12,798 nt of DNA from assembly GCA_018260275.1 (NCBI GenBank), contig JAGLBK010000064.1, forward strand, positions 1 to 12,798, written 5' to 3'. Below, piece by piece: positions 1-6,239 of this stretch; the first letter of the stretch is position 1, and each line of letters opens with the position of its first letter. The position numbers were made by a program, and so were the translations under genes. The DNA comes from Deinococcus sp. (GTDB lineage Bacteria > Deinococcota > Deinococci > Deinococcales > Deinococcaceae). A model generated the notes under the pieces. It was not told the origin of the DNA, did not search any database, and worked only from the letters and a program-made list of their open reading frames with translations.

Positions 1-1
1 C

Positions 2-505
2 GGTCTTCACCTCTATGGCTTCCCCCGTTTCATGTGGCAATTCCGGGTCGGTGACATTTGATCCAGTCTTCTTCCCCAGGACGATACAGCCGTCACTCTG
101 CACTACCAGAACACGTTTTTTCGCCTCTGGAACATGTTCCAGAGGCTCCAGAGCTTTTGCCTCCAGTTCGTGCCGTACTTCCATGCGAACTTCTTCAGCA
201 AATGGGGCAACAACACGTTGTAGACGGCTCTTGGTGACCTGGAGACCGAGCCGTGGAGCCAGTTCAGCGGCGTCCTCATAGCTCAACAGACAAGCAAGGG
301 TGACGAGATGATCGAGCGCCTGAGGCGTATAACCACTGTGGTCGAGCGTGGCATCACGGGGCAAAGCCATATGGCGCTTTTCTCGTTCTAGACGGGATTC
401 CCAGACCTGTGCAGGAATCCGGATGTTGCCCCAACAGCAGTAGAGGGAGATGGTCGTGCGACCATCCTTGCGCCACTCACCGAGATCGGGTTGAGGTCCT
501 GGGGG
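2..505 (-). CDS. IS transposase, catalytic part (partial, probable ISKra4-like)
   Basis: This is an open leftward frame of about 168 residues running off the left edge. It continues the upstream frame at 477-692 after a one-base shift at a T4C6 run (501-510, read on the minus strand). A helical stretch beginning YTPQALDHLVTLACLL and containing SYEDAAELAPRLG looks like the helix-turn-helix region of DDE transposases. The segment RVLVVQSDGC follows, where the aspartate is a plausible first catalytic acid, and then GEAIEVKT. The rest of the DDE core lies outside the window. The domain pattern fits ISKra4-type transposases, but the family call is from memory of the fold layout and is not certain. 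There is no stop codon between the shift point and the window edge, so the downstream frame looks under coding constraint and the element may be intact. Confidence 0.7.
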
Positions 506-692
506 GAAAATCACCGTCCTGACGGTGCTCAACCATGACTTGAAAGAGGTCGCGCATCAGGGGGCCTTCTCGACTGAGCAAAACTTTTTCCAGTTCTGCG
601 ATAGTCAGTTTCTCTCCAGCTTCATCCAGCAGACGGTTCAAATGGCGCTCCATCACGGCCTGAAGGGCAACCCGCTCTTTCTCACTGTCCAT
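477..692 (-). CDS. IS transposase, N-terminal part (upstream of frameshift)
   Basis: This 71-residue frame starts at an ATG (690-692, minus strand) and stops at 477-479. It is predicted to be mostly helical (for example ALQAVMERHLNRLLDE and LTIAELEKVLLS) and ends near VEHRQDGDFPP. At that point a one-base forward shift gives PPGPQPDLGEW and joins smoothly to the catalytic frame. The shift lies in GAT-TTT-CCC-CCC-A. It could be programmed frameshifting on the CCC-C run, transcriptional slippage, a real disabling mutation or a base-calling error in the homopolymer. There is no strong Shine-Dalgarno sequence before the ATG. A 6-bp palindrome (ATCCCA/TGGGAT, 701-718) sits just upstream and may belong to the element's end. 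Confidence 0.6.
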   Translation of the reverse strand: MDSEKERVALQAVMERHLNRLLDEAGEKLTIAELEKVLLSREGPLMRDLFQVMVEHRQDGDFPPRTSTRSR

Positions 693-988
693 AGCCCATT
701 ATCCCAGATTCGTGGGATGCACCCTTGTGGAGGTCCATCTCAGGATTCTAGGATGACGGTAGAGGCCAGCCGGATTTCCTCGCTGGCTACCTGCCTGGCA
801 CCACCGCTGTACAACGCAGCCTGGCCAGTCTTTCGGCAAGCTGAGCAGAAAAAAACAAAAAACCTCTCTGAAGGGAGAGGAAGTGGAATGACACGGGTAA
901 AGAGCGACTTTGACCAAGTACTTCAGTAAGAATCTGGAAAGGTACCCGAGTCGAAAGGGACGAAAACGCCTAAGTCGAAACAGTTGAC
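693..988. other. Gap between transposase and DUF4388 gene
   Basis: I see no credible gene here. The gap holds a 6-bp palindrome at 701-718, a 6-bp inverted repeat GCCAGC/GCTGGC at 765-770 and 782-787, and a leftward intrinsic terminator (849-880). AGTCGAAA is repeated directly at 949-956 and 973-980. The outer end of the insertion sequence must lie somewhere in this gap, but its other end is not in the window, so its terminal repeat cannot be identified by pairing. Confidence 0.5.
849..880 (-). terminator. Rho-independent terminator reading leftwards
   Basis: Read on the minus strand there is a perfect 6-bp stem CCTCTC/GAGAGG with a 6-nt loop (CCTTCA), followed at once by six T, one G and seven T. 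This is a textbook intrinsic terminator. It lies about 110 bp beyond the stop codon of the leftward DUF4388 gene. It most likely ends that transcript and shields the transposase from read-through. Confidence 0.8.
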
Positions 989-1510
989 CTAAATGACTTC
1001 TATCAGTCCGTTAGCAAGAAAGGGCTTGAGCGTTTCGAGCATGACCCTGGGAGGCAACTCATTGTGATTGACCATACTTCGCAGACTCTGGCCATGGCCC
1101 ACCTGACTGAGCGCCAGATACTGTTGACGGGTCACCGGCTGGGCCTCGACCCAACGTTCGGAAAACCGCAACGTACGCGACCAGTCGGGGAAAAGACGCA
1201 GCAGCCCGGCCCAGGCCTCGGAATCGAGGTACATCCGGTGCATCGCCGCGTCCTGGCGCAGGTGCAAAGTATGTACAGGAGCCGGACGGTCTGCCTCGAA
1301 GGTAAACGTTCCACTGTCGAGGCTGCCCAGCAGCTGCAAGGCCGCCTCGCCCGTCAGATCGCCACTCCGGGCATGCACGATTTCACCGTGCTCCAGCCAT
1401 AGTGAGCCGCCACGGGGATGCTCGACCATGAACTGCCCGGTGCGCCCACTGCTGAGGAGCATCTGCAGCACGGGAAGAAGCGGGAAGACCTGTAAATCGC
1501 CACTGACCAT
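989..1510 (-). CDS. DUF4388 domain protein
   Basis: This is a 173-residue soluble protein. Residues 1-90 match the DUF4388 pattern: a start of the type SGDLQVFPLLPVLQMLLSSG with the R-T-G turn, then GSLWLEHGEIVHARSGDLTG and an aromatic GTFTFE strand. This domain is common in Deinococcota and in deltaproteobacteria, often near signalling genes, and its biochemical role is not firmly known. Residues 120-173 look like a small helical, winged-helix-like tail. I chose the ATG at 1508-1510 because the domain begins directly after it; a TTG at 1535-1537 in the same frame would add nine atypical residues. No Shine-Dalgarno sequence is visible. A TAGACT hexamer (1521-1526, minus strand) could be a -10 box giving a very short or absent leader. 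The gene diverges from the kinase island, with the MITE-like element between them. Confidence 0.75.
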   Translation of the reverse strand: MVSGDLQVFPLLPVLQMLLSSGRTGQFMVEHPRGGSLWLEHGEIVHARSGDLTGEAALQLLGSLDSGTFTFEADRPAPVHTLHLRQDAAMHRMYLDSEAWAGLLRLFPDWSRTLRFSERWVEAQPVTRQQYLALSQVGHGQSLRSMVNHNELPPRVMLETLKPFLANGLIEVI

Positions 1511-1649
1511 ACGTAAGACAAGTCTAACGTGCCTCAACTGTCGAATTCATCACACCACCTTAGCCTTTGCTCAAAAAACCGTCGGCTAGCGAGTATTGAT
1601 GCGCTGGATCAAGGCACAATGGGGAAATTGTGGACCAAATATACGGAGC
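1511..1649. other. Intergenic stretch left of the MITE-like element
   Basis: This should contain the promoter of the leftward DUF4388 gene, but I see no convincing -35/-10 pair. The rightward frame that begins at 1529 and runs into the AT-rich element has no Shine-Dalgarno sequence and no family resemblance; I do not regard it as a gene. Confidence 0.4.
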
Positions 1650-1654
1650 TACAA
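1650..1654. repeat. Target-site duplication, left copy (TACAA)
   Basis: TACAA directly abuts the left terminal repeat and is repeated at 1894-1898 directly after the right terminal repeat. A five-base match by chance next to perfect 17-bp inverted repeats is unlikely. Confidence 0.65.
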
Positions 1655-1671
1655 ACCTCGAGTGCTAGGGG
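1655..1671. repeat. Left terminal inverted repeat of the MITE-like element
   Basis: ACCTCGAGTGCTAGGGG is perfectly complementary in inverted orientation to 1877-1893. The match ends sharply inside the element (ACAACG against TTGCGA). Confidence 0.8.
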
Positions 1672-1748
1672 ACAACGTAAAGCAGACAGAAGCTCCTACC
1701 TTGTAAATTATCGTCCGACACAGTGTTTTTGGAATTATCTCAATTGGT

Positions 1749-1776
1749 TTTACACTCGAAACAGTGAGCATATTCT
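1749..1776 (+). promoter_or_regulatory. Promoter-like pair inside the MITE-like element, pointing to the kinase island
   Basis: TTTACA (1749-1754, five of six bases of the housekeeping -35 consensus) lies 16 nt before TATTCT (1771-1776, four of six of the -10 consensus, with the key T-A....T bases). It reads outward to the right, about 430 bp before the VWA start codon. AT-rich DNA produces such matches by chance, so confidence is limited. Confidence 0.35.
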
Positions 1777-1798
1777 GCTATTAGAAAATTTTAACAGC
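1777..1798. repeat. Imperfect 22-bp palindrome inside the MITE-like element
   Basis: The sequence has two 11-bp arms centred on AAAATTTT, with nine of eleven positions matching in inverted orientation. It directly follows the promoter-like -10 hexamer. It could be a protein-binding site or a fold-back structure of the element. Confidence 0.35.
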
Positions 1799-1876
1799 AA
1801 AATACGCTAAAGGGAAAATCCAGCTAAAATTGCAAACGGGAATTTGTCGTCCACGACGAGAAGTGATTGTTCGCAA

Positions 1877-1893
1877 CCCCTAGCACTCGAGGT
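1877..1893. repeat. Right terminal inverted repeat of the MITE-like element
   Basis: CCCCTAGCACTCGAGGT is the exact inverted copy of 1655-1671 and is followed by the TACAA duplication. Confidence 0.8.
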
Positions 1894-1898
1894 TACAA
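1894..1898. repeat. Target-site duplication, right copy (TACAA)
   Basis: This is the second copy of TACAA, directly after the right terminal repeat; the first is at 1650-1654. Confidence 0.65.
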
Positions 1899-2202
1899 GA
1901 CAACGGAATGGCAAGTAAGACACAGCTGCTCGTTCTTTCCCCATCCCCATACGCCGCAGATGCGTCTGTCCCGATCTCAGTTCCAATTGCTATAGGCAAT
2001 CGGCAAGCTGGGACTGATCAAGACAGCGGACCTGATCGCGAGATAGAACCCAGCCGGGCTCCTTCCAAGTTCTCAGACTCCCTGGCGTTAACCCCGGATT
2101 TGCAGACGGACGCTATTCAGACGGGGGCCACCACAGCGTAAGGAATTGATGCAGGCCACGGCCAGACCGCGCCGTTCATAATGAAAATGAAGGAGGCCAT
2201 GA
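1899..2202. other. Leader region of the kinase island
   Basis: These 304 bp contain no credible gene; the frame at 1908-2141 has no recognisable family and no Shine-Dalgarno sequence. The region holds an inverted repeat at 1983-2003. CATAAT (2177-2182) could be a -10 box, but no matching -35 box is visible. A clear ribosome-binding site AGGAGG (2191-2196) lies 6 nt before the VWA start codon. A native promoter is expected here but I cannot place it with confidence. Confidence 0.4.
1983..2003. promoter_or_regulatory. Operator-like inverted repeat upstream of the VWA gene
   Basis: CCAATTGC and GCAATCGG form 8-bp arms with one mismatch around the 5-nt spacer TATAG. The position about 200 bp before the first gene and the operator-like geometry make a regulator site possible; nothing identifies the regulator. 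Confidence 0.3.
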
Positions 2203-3606
2203 ATGCTTGATGCCACAATCCGCCCACACCGTGAATATCTGCTGGCCCAGACCACGGGTCAGAAACTGTTCGTGATGCTCAACATAAAACCAGACGCCGC
2301 CGCCACCGCTGCCCGCCCCGACCTGTCGGTGGTGTTTGTGGTCGATACGTCCGGGTCGATGCGCGAAGTCGTGACCGAACCGACCGAGCGCACCGGCCAG
2401 ACCACCTTTGTAGACGGCCAGCGCTACGAGGTCGTGCGCGGCGCGAAGAACAAACTGGAACTGGTGACCGAGGCCCTGCGCGGCATTATCGGTTCGGACC
2501 TGATTCAGCCTGCCGACCGCCTGGCGCTGGTCAAGTTCGACGACATGGCCGACGTGCTGGTGCCGTTTACCGTTGCCAGCGACCGGGCCAGGCTGCTCTC
2601 GGCGGTCGAGAAACTTGACTGGTACTCGGGCGGCACCCAGATGGGCGCGGGCATGAAAGCCGGAACCAAGCTGCTGGCGGGCGAAAGCGGCAGCCGCCGC
2701 ATGGTGCTGCTGACCGACGGACAGGCCTTCGACGCGGCAGTAGCGCAGGAACAGGCCGCCGTCCTTTCGGGGATGCAGGTGCCGGTGACGACCATTGGCG
2801 TGGGTGATGAGGTCAACACCGAACTGCTGACCGAGATCACCGACCGCACCCAGGGCCAGCCGATCGACGTGGTGCCCGACAACCAGAACCCGCAGCCCCC
2901 CGCCGTCCGCGCCTCCGAGCTGCCTGCCGCGCTGCTGGGGGACCTCAAGCAGGCCGCCGCCGAGGTCGTGACCAACGTGGCCCTGACTGTGCGGGCCGTC
3001 AAGGATGTGGTGCTGGAGCGCGTGACCCGCGTGCAGCCCACCCAGACCGAGGTCGCCAGGGCCGACGGCCCGCTGCAACTGGGCAACGTCGAAGCGGGCA
3101 GCGGGGCCACCTACATTCTGGAATTCACGCTGCCCGAGCGCCCGACGGCCCGGATGCGGCTGGCACAACTGGGCCTGACCTATCAGGTGCCCGGCGCGAA
3201 CTACCGGGGCGAGATTCCGCCGCTGGACGTGGTGGTGGAATTTACTGGCGACGAGGCGATGGCGGCCCGCGTGGAACCCGAAGTGATGCAGTGGGTGCAG
3301 CAGCGCAACGTCGAAAGTCTGGTGGCCCAGGCCGCCCGCGAGGCCCAGAACAACCCCGAGCAGGCCGCTAAAACGCTGGAACAGGCCCGCAGCATGACGC
3401 AGCGCCTCGGCAACGGCGCGATGACGCAGGTGCTTGACCGCGCCATCGGCGAACTAGGCAGCAGCAAGACCATCAGCCTGGGCACCGCCAAGACGATGCG
3501 CCTAGGGGCCAAGACCCAGACCCTGAAAAGCGGCCCCGAAACGCCCGGCAGCGCCCCCAGCGGCCTGCCTAGCGATGAGGAAATCCGGAAGATGACCGGG
3601 GCCTGA
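2203..3606 (+). CDS. VWA domain protein with T-x-x-L repeat tail
   Basis: This is a 467-residue cytoplasmic protein with no signal peptide or membrane helix. The VWA domain spans about residues 40-225 and has an intact metal-dependent adhesion site: D48-T-S-G-S52, the GGT threonine T145 and LLTDG with D172. A beta-rich region (about 255-350) follows, then a helical part (355-418). The tail carries three evenly spaced motifs: KTISL (T423), KTMRL (T431) and KTQTL (T438). FHA domains read phosphothreonine partly through the +3 residue, so these are plausible kinase sites and FHA docking points; that is inference. VWA proteins of this kind pair with kinases and PP2C phosphatases in the TerY-P triad. 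The start is set by AGGAGG 6 nt upstream. The stop is 2 nt from kinase 1, implying co-translation. Confidence 0.9.
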   Translation: MLDATIRPHREYLLAQTTGQKLFVMLNIKPDAAATAARPDLSVVFVVDTSGSMREVVTEPTERTGQTTFVDGQRYEVVRGAKNKLELVTEALRGIIGSDLIQPADRLALVKFDDMADVLVPFTVASDRARLLSAVEKLDWYSGGTQMGAGMKAGTKLLAGESGSRRMVLLTDGQAFDAAVAQEQAAVLSGMQVPVTTIGVGDEVNTELLTEITDRTQGQPIDVVPDNQNPQPPAVRASELPAALLGDLKQAAAEVVTNVALTVRAVKDVVLERVTRVQPTQTEVARADGPLQLGNVEAGSGATYILEFTLPERPTARMRLAQLGLTYQVPGANYRGEIPPLDVVVEFTGDEAMAARVEPEVMQWVQQRNVESLVAQAAREAQNNPEQAAKTLEQARSMTQRLGNGAMTQVLDRAIGELGSSKTISLGTAKTMRLGAKTQTLKSGPETPGSAPSGLPSDEEIRKMTGA

Positions 3607-3608
3607 GC

Positions 3609-5129
3609 GTGGCGAACTGTCCGGTTTGTGGTTCTCCGGTTGGCCCGAACGACACGGTCTGCCGCACCTGTGGCTCGCCGCTGGGCGACGCGGCGCAGAG
3701 CAGTCTGGTCGCGCTGCCGCCCGGCACGACGCTGGGTGGTCAGTACGGCGTCACCAAAGTGCTGGGACAGGGGGGCTTCGGCATTACCTACGACGGCCAG
3801 GACACCCGGCTGGGGTTGCGCGTGGCCATCAAGGAAATGTTTCTGGACGGCTCCTACCGCCGGGGCAAAGAGGTGGTGCCGCCGGGCAACATCAGCACCG
3901 GCGAGTATCAGGACACCAAGAAACGCTTTCTGGACGAAGCGAAGGTGCTGGCGAGCTTCAACGACCCCGGCATTGTGCGGGTGCTGAACTACTTCGAGGA
4001 AAACAGCACCGCGTACCTAGTCATGGAATTTCTGGAAGGCACCACGCTGGGCCACGCCATCGAAAAGCGCGGCCCAGTGCCGCCCGACGTGGTGCTGGAA
4101 ATCGCCCGTTCGCTGGCGCACACGCTGGAACTGGTTCACGGGGCGGGCCTGCTGCACCGCGACATCAAGCCCGACAATATTTTTCTGCATAAAAGCGGGC
4201 GCATCGTGCTGATCGATTTCGGCTCGGCACGTTCGTTCGCCGCCAATCAGGTGAGCAGTCATACCCGGCTGGTCACACCCGGTTACGCGCCGCTGGAGCA
4301 GTACAGCAGCTCGGCGCGGTTCGGGCCGTACACCGATCTGTACGCGCTGGGGGCAACACTGGTTCATGCGCTGACGGGCCAGATGCCGCCCGCCGCCACC
4401 GATCTGGTCAACGGGGCGGCCATGCCCGACCTGCCCGCCAACACGCCGACCCCACTGGTCGAGGCCATCAAAAAGATGATGGCGCTGCGGGTCGAAGACC
4501 GCCCCCAGAGTGCCCACGCCCTGCTGGAGCTGCTGAACGCGCGGCCAGCTGTGGCCCCGGCTGCGGCGCCTCCCCCACCACCCCCACCCCAGCCACGCAG
4601 CAATAACCCGACCCGTGTGCAGGTGCCGCCGCCCACACCTGCTTCAGCCCGTTCCCCGCAGCCTGTGCCACAGGCAGCGCCAGTCGTGGTGACCCCGGCT
4701 CCGGCATCTCCGGCTCCGGTGTCCCCGAGTCCCGCCGTACCTACGCAAGCACCCGCGCGTCTGCCCCAGGCTCCTGCGCCAGCCCGGCAGGCTGCTGCAC
4801 CCAGAACACTGGGCCGCAATCTGCTGATGGCGCTGGGCGTGGGCTTCGGGGTGGTCGTGGCCCTGAGTCAGGTCGCGCAGGTGTTCCCCACTCCGGTCAG
4901 CTCGGGGCAGTACCTGATCGCCGGGCTGGTCGGCGCGGTGGCGGGACTGATCTTCGGGGCGCTGCTGTGGTTCGCCATGCCGGTGGTCCTACCGCTAGGA
5001 GCCGCCGCCGCGGCTTACCTTTTTGCCCAGCAGGCCGGGCTGCACTGGCCCACCGTCATCAGCCTGAGCGTGATGGCTGCGGCCCTCTCGATCATTTTCC
5101 TGAAGCTCATCCGTAGAATTTCCTGGTAG
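3609..5129 (+). CDS. Zinc-ribbon Ser/Thr protein kinase with C-terminal membrane helices (kinase 1)
   Basis: This is a 506-residue membrane kinase. A zinc ribbon is at residues 4-21 (C4, C7, C18, C21). The kinase domain (about 46-310) has every catalytic mark: glycine loop GQGGFG (53-58), VAIK lysine K75, helix-C glutamate E110, HRDIKPDN (183-190, catalytic D185) and DFG (203-205). The activation segment contains HTRLVTPGYAPLEQY, with likely autophosphorylation threonines T219 and T223. Residues 312-398 are a proline- and alanine-rich linker with seven prolines in a row (321-327). Three or four hydrophobic helices follow (about 404-500), with no outer sensor domain. The start is GTG, two bases after the VWA stop, in a weak ribosome-binding context; the zinc ribbon starts directly after it, which supports the choice. 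Kinase 2 downstream is a close paralogue in the catalytic half. Confidence 0.92.
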   Translation: MANCPVCGSPVGPNDTVCRTCGSPLGDAAQSSLVALPPGTTLGGQYGVTKVLGQGGFGITYDGQDTRLGLRVAIKEMFLDGSYRRGKEVVPPGNISTGEYQDTKKRFLDEAKVLASFNDPGIVRVLNYFEENSTAYLVMEFLEGTTLGHAIEKRGPVPPDVVLEIARSLAHTLELVHGAGLLHRDIKPDNIFLHKSGRIVLIDFGSARSFAANQVSSHTRLVTPGYAPLEQYSSSARFGPYTDLYALGATLVHALTGQMPPAATDLVNGAAMPDLPANTPTPLVEAIKKMMALRVEDRPQSAHALLELLNARPAVAPAAAPPPPPPPQPRSNNPTRVQVPPPTPASARSPQPVPQAAPVVVTPAPASPAPVSPSPAVPTQAPARLPQAPAPARQAAAPRTLGRNLLMALGVGFGVVVALSQVAQVFPTPVSSGQYLIAGLVGAVAGLIFGALLWFAMPVVLPLGAAAAAYLFAQQAGLHWPTVISLSVMAAALSIIFLKLIRRISW

Positions 5130-5276
5130 GGGGCTGCCGGGTGATGGCCAGATCATCGCCCCAAGCAGACTTGTAGAGCTGCTTGCAAAGCGGATTCGGG
5201 CGCTTCCCCCGGATACGCGCAACCGTACCTGAAATCTCCTTAACCCCACGCCCTGAATTCACTGGAGGAAACACAC
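5130..5276 (+). promoter_or_regulatory. Gap between gene pairs 1 and 2, with two hairpins
   Basis: Two hairpins lie in tandem: GGGTGATG/CATCGCCC (5139-5161, 8 bp with one T-G wobble, 7-nt loop) and AAGCAG/CTGCTT (5163-5184, 6 bp, 10-nt loop). Neither has a T tract, so neither is a standard terminator; they could be RNA processing or attenuation structures. No convincing promoter is visible. GGAGGAA (5264-5270) is a good ribosome-binding site for the next gene. Confidence 0.4.
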
Positions 5277-6236
5277 ATGTCTATTACCTGTACCGTCTGC
5301 GGCACCATCAACCCCGAAGGCAGCAAATTCTGTGAAGGTTGCGGCGTCGAGCTGACCAATGCGGCCCCGGCTGCCACCAGCACGCCTGCCAGCCCCGCCC
5401 AGGCCAGTGCTGCTCCGCACTACTCCAGCGACGACGCGCTCACGGTGCAGACCAGCCCAGTTAGCCCCGCGCCCAGCGACGCGGGCACGCCTGTCGAAAT
5501 GCCGCCCCTGGAAAACGCCACGCCCGTGGGCAGCACGGTCAGCGACGCGGGCACGCCGCCCACACTGCCCAGTGCCCCCACAGTGCCCAGTGCCCCGCTA
5601 GATTCCGCCGTCGCTGCGGCGCCAGTGCCGCTGTCTACTCCCCTTGATTCCATTCCCAGCGCTCCCGTTTCCAGCGCGCCAATTTCCAGCGCTCCCATTT
5701 CCAATGCAGACGCGGTCGCAGCCGTAGAAGCTGTTGACGCTCACCCCGTGCCCGTGCAGGAGACCATGCCCGCGACTGCCGAAAGCGTGAGTGCCGGGGC
5801 CACAGCTCCTGAAGGTGCGGCTCCTGATGCGGCGGCTCCTGAAGCTGTGGCCGCCGCATCCACCGCGTCACCGGCCACGACCGCAGCGCCAACCGGCGAG
5901 GCTAGACTAGGCGTTAAGAAGTTTGGAGCCGCCACGGGTGAGGCCATTCCACTTCAGGGCGAGCGGCTGGTCGTGGGGCGCTTCGACGCCTCGACTGGGC
6001 CGGTCGACATTGACCTGAGCGGGCTGGCGGGGCAGGAGCACATCAGCCGCCGCCACGCCGAGCTGTACCGTGAAGGCAGCGTGTGGCACGTGCGCGACTT
6101 GGGTTCGACCAACGGCGTGTATATCAAGCGTAAGGGCGAAACAGCCTTTTCACCGCGCCTTCAGGAACCCGCCGCGCTCTCGGACGGCGACGAACTGGCG
6201 TTCGGCAACCTGATGCTGACCTTTCAGCAGGGCTGA
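5277..6236 (+). CDS. Zinc-ribbon FHA domain protein
   Basis: This is a 319-residue soluble phosphothreonine reader. An N-terminal zinc ribbon (C5, C8, C19, C22) resembles those of the two kinases. Residues about 28-208 are low-complexity, rich in Ala, Pro, Ser, Thr and Val, with repeats such as SDAGTP (twice), a run of SSAPI-type units and APEGAAPDAAAPEA; this is presumably a disordered linker with possible phosphorylation sites. The FHA domain (about 211-317) has the full phosphate-binding set: GR at 234-235, ISRRHA with S257 and H260, and STNG with N279. It should therefore bind phosphothreonine peptides. The start ATG follows GGAGGAA by 6 nt. The stop is 3 nt before the PP2C gene, so the two are co-expressed. 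By analogy with small FHA adaptors it may link kinase substrates to an output; the partner is unknown. Confidence 0.9.
   Translation: MSITCTVCGTINPEGSKFCEGCGVELTNAAPAATSTPASPAQASAAPHYSSDDALTVQTSPVSPAPSDAGTPVEMPPLENATPVGSTVSDAGTPPTLPSAPTVPSAPLDSAVAAAPVPLSTPLDSIPSAPVSSAPISSAPISNADAVAAVEAVDAHPVPVQETMPATAESVSAGATAPEGAAPDAAAPEAVAAASTASPATTAAPTGEARLGVKKFGAATGEAIPLQGERLVVGRFDASTGPVDIDLSGLAGQEHISRRHAELYREGSVWHVRDLGSTNGVYIKRKGETAFSPRLQEPAALSDGDELAFGNLMLTFQQG
5474..5557 (+). repeat. 18-bp direct repeat in the FHA protein linker
   Basis: CAGCGACGCGGGCACGCC occurs at 5474-5491 and again at 5540-5557, encoding the repeated SDAGTP. Further degenerate repeats follow (CCCAGTGCCCC units near 5570-5600, TTTCCAGCGC units near 5669-5700, GCTCCTGA units near 5807-5850). 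The linker appears to have grown by small duplications. Confidence 0.7.
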
Positions 6237-6239
6237 GGC

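Larger units (their letters stand above)
1655..1893. mobile_element. MITE-like element with 17-bp inverted termini and 5-bp target duplication
   Basis: The ends are perfect 17-bp inverted repeats: ACCTCGAGTGCTAGGGG at 1655-1671 and its exact complement at 1877-1893. The same 5-bp word TACAA flanks both sides (1650-1654 and 1894-1898), as expected for a target-site duplication. By my hand count the interior (1672-1876) is about 38% GC, far below the neighbouring genes, and has no credible gene. These features together define a non-autonomous, MITE-like transposable element. The parent transposon family cannot be named from the sequence. The interior contains a near-perfect 22-bp palindrome (1777-1798) and a rightward promoter-like pair (1749-1776). 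Confidence 0.75.

Noticed and set aside
525..929. Rightward frame of 134 codons opposite the transposase start
   Set aside because: It overlaps the transposase N-terminus and the leftward terminator, and has no recognisable features.
1529..1810. Rightward frame of 93 codons overlapping the DUF4388 start region and the MITE-like element
   Set aside because: It starts with GTG without a ribosome-binding site, crosses the left end of the mobile element, has mixed composition and resembles no family.
1908..2141. Rightward frame of 77 codons in the leader
   Set aside because: There is no ribosome-binding site, no family resemblance and low-complexity Ser/Pro/Asp content; it is probably chance.
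2176..3168. Leftward frame of 330 codons opposite the VWA gene
   Set aside because: It is a long shadow frame typical of GC-rich DNA; its His/Gly/Arg-rich translation has no fold pattern, while the opposite strand encodes a clear VWA protein.
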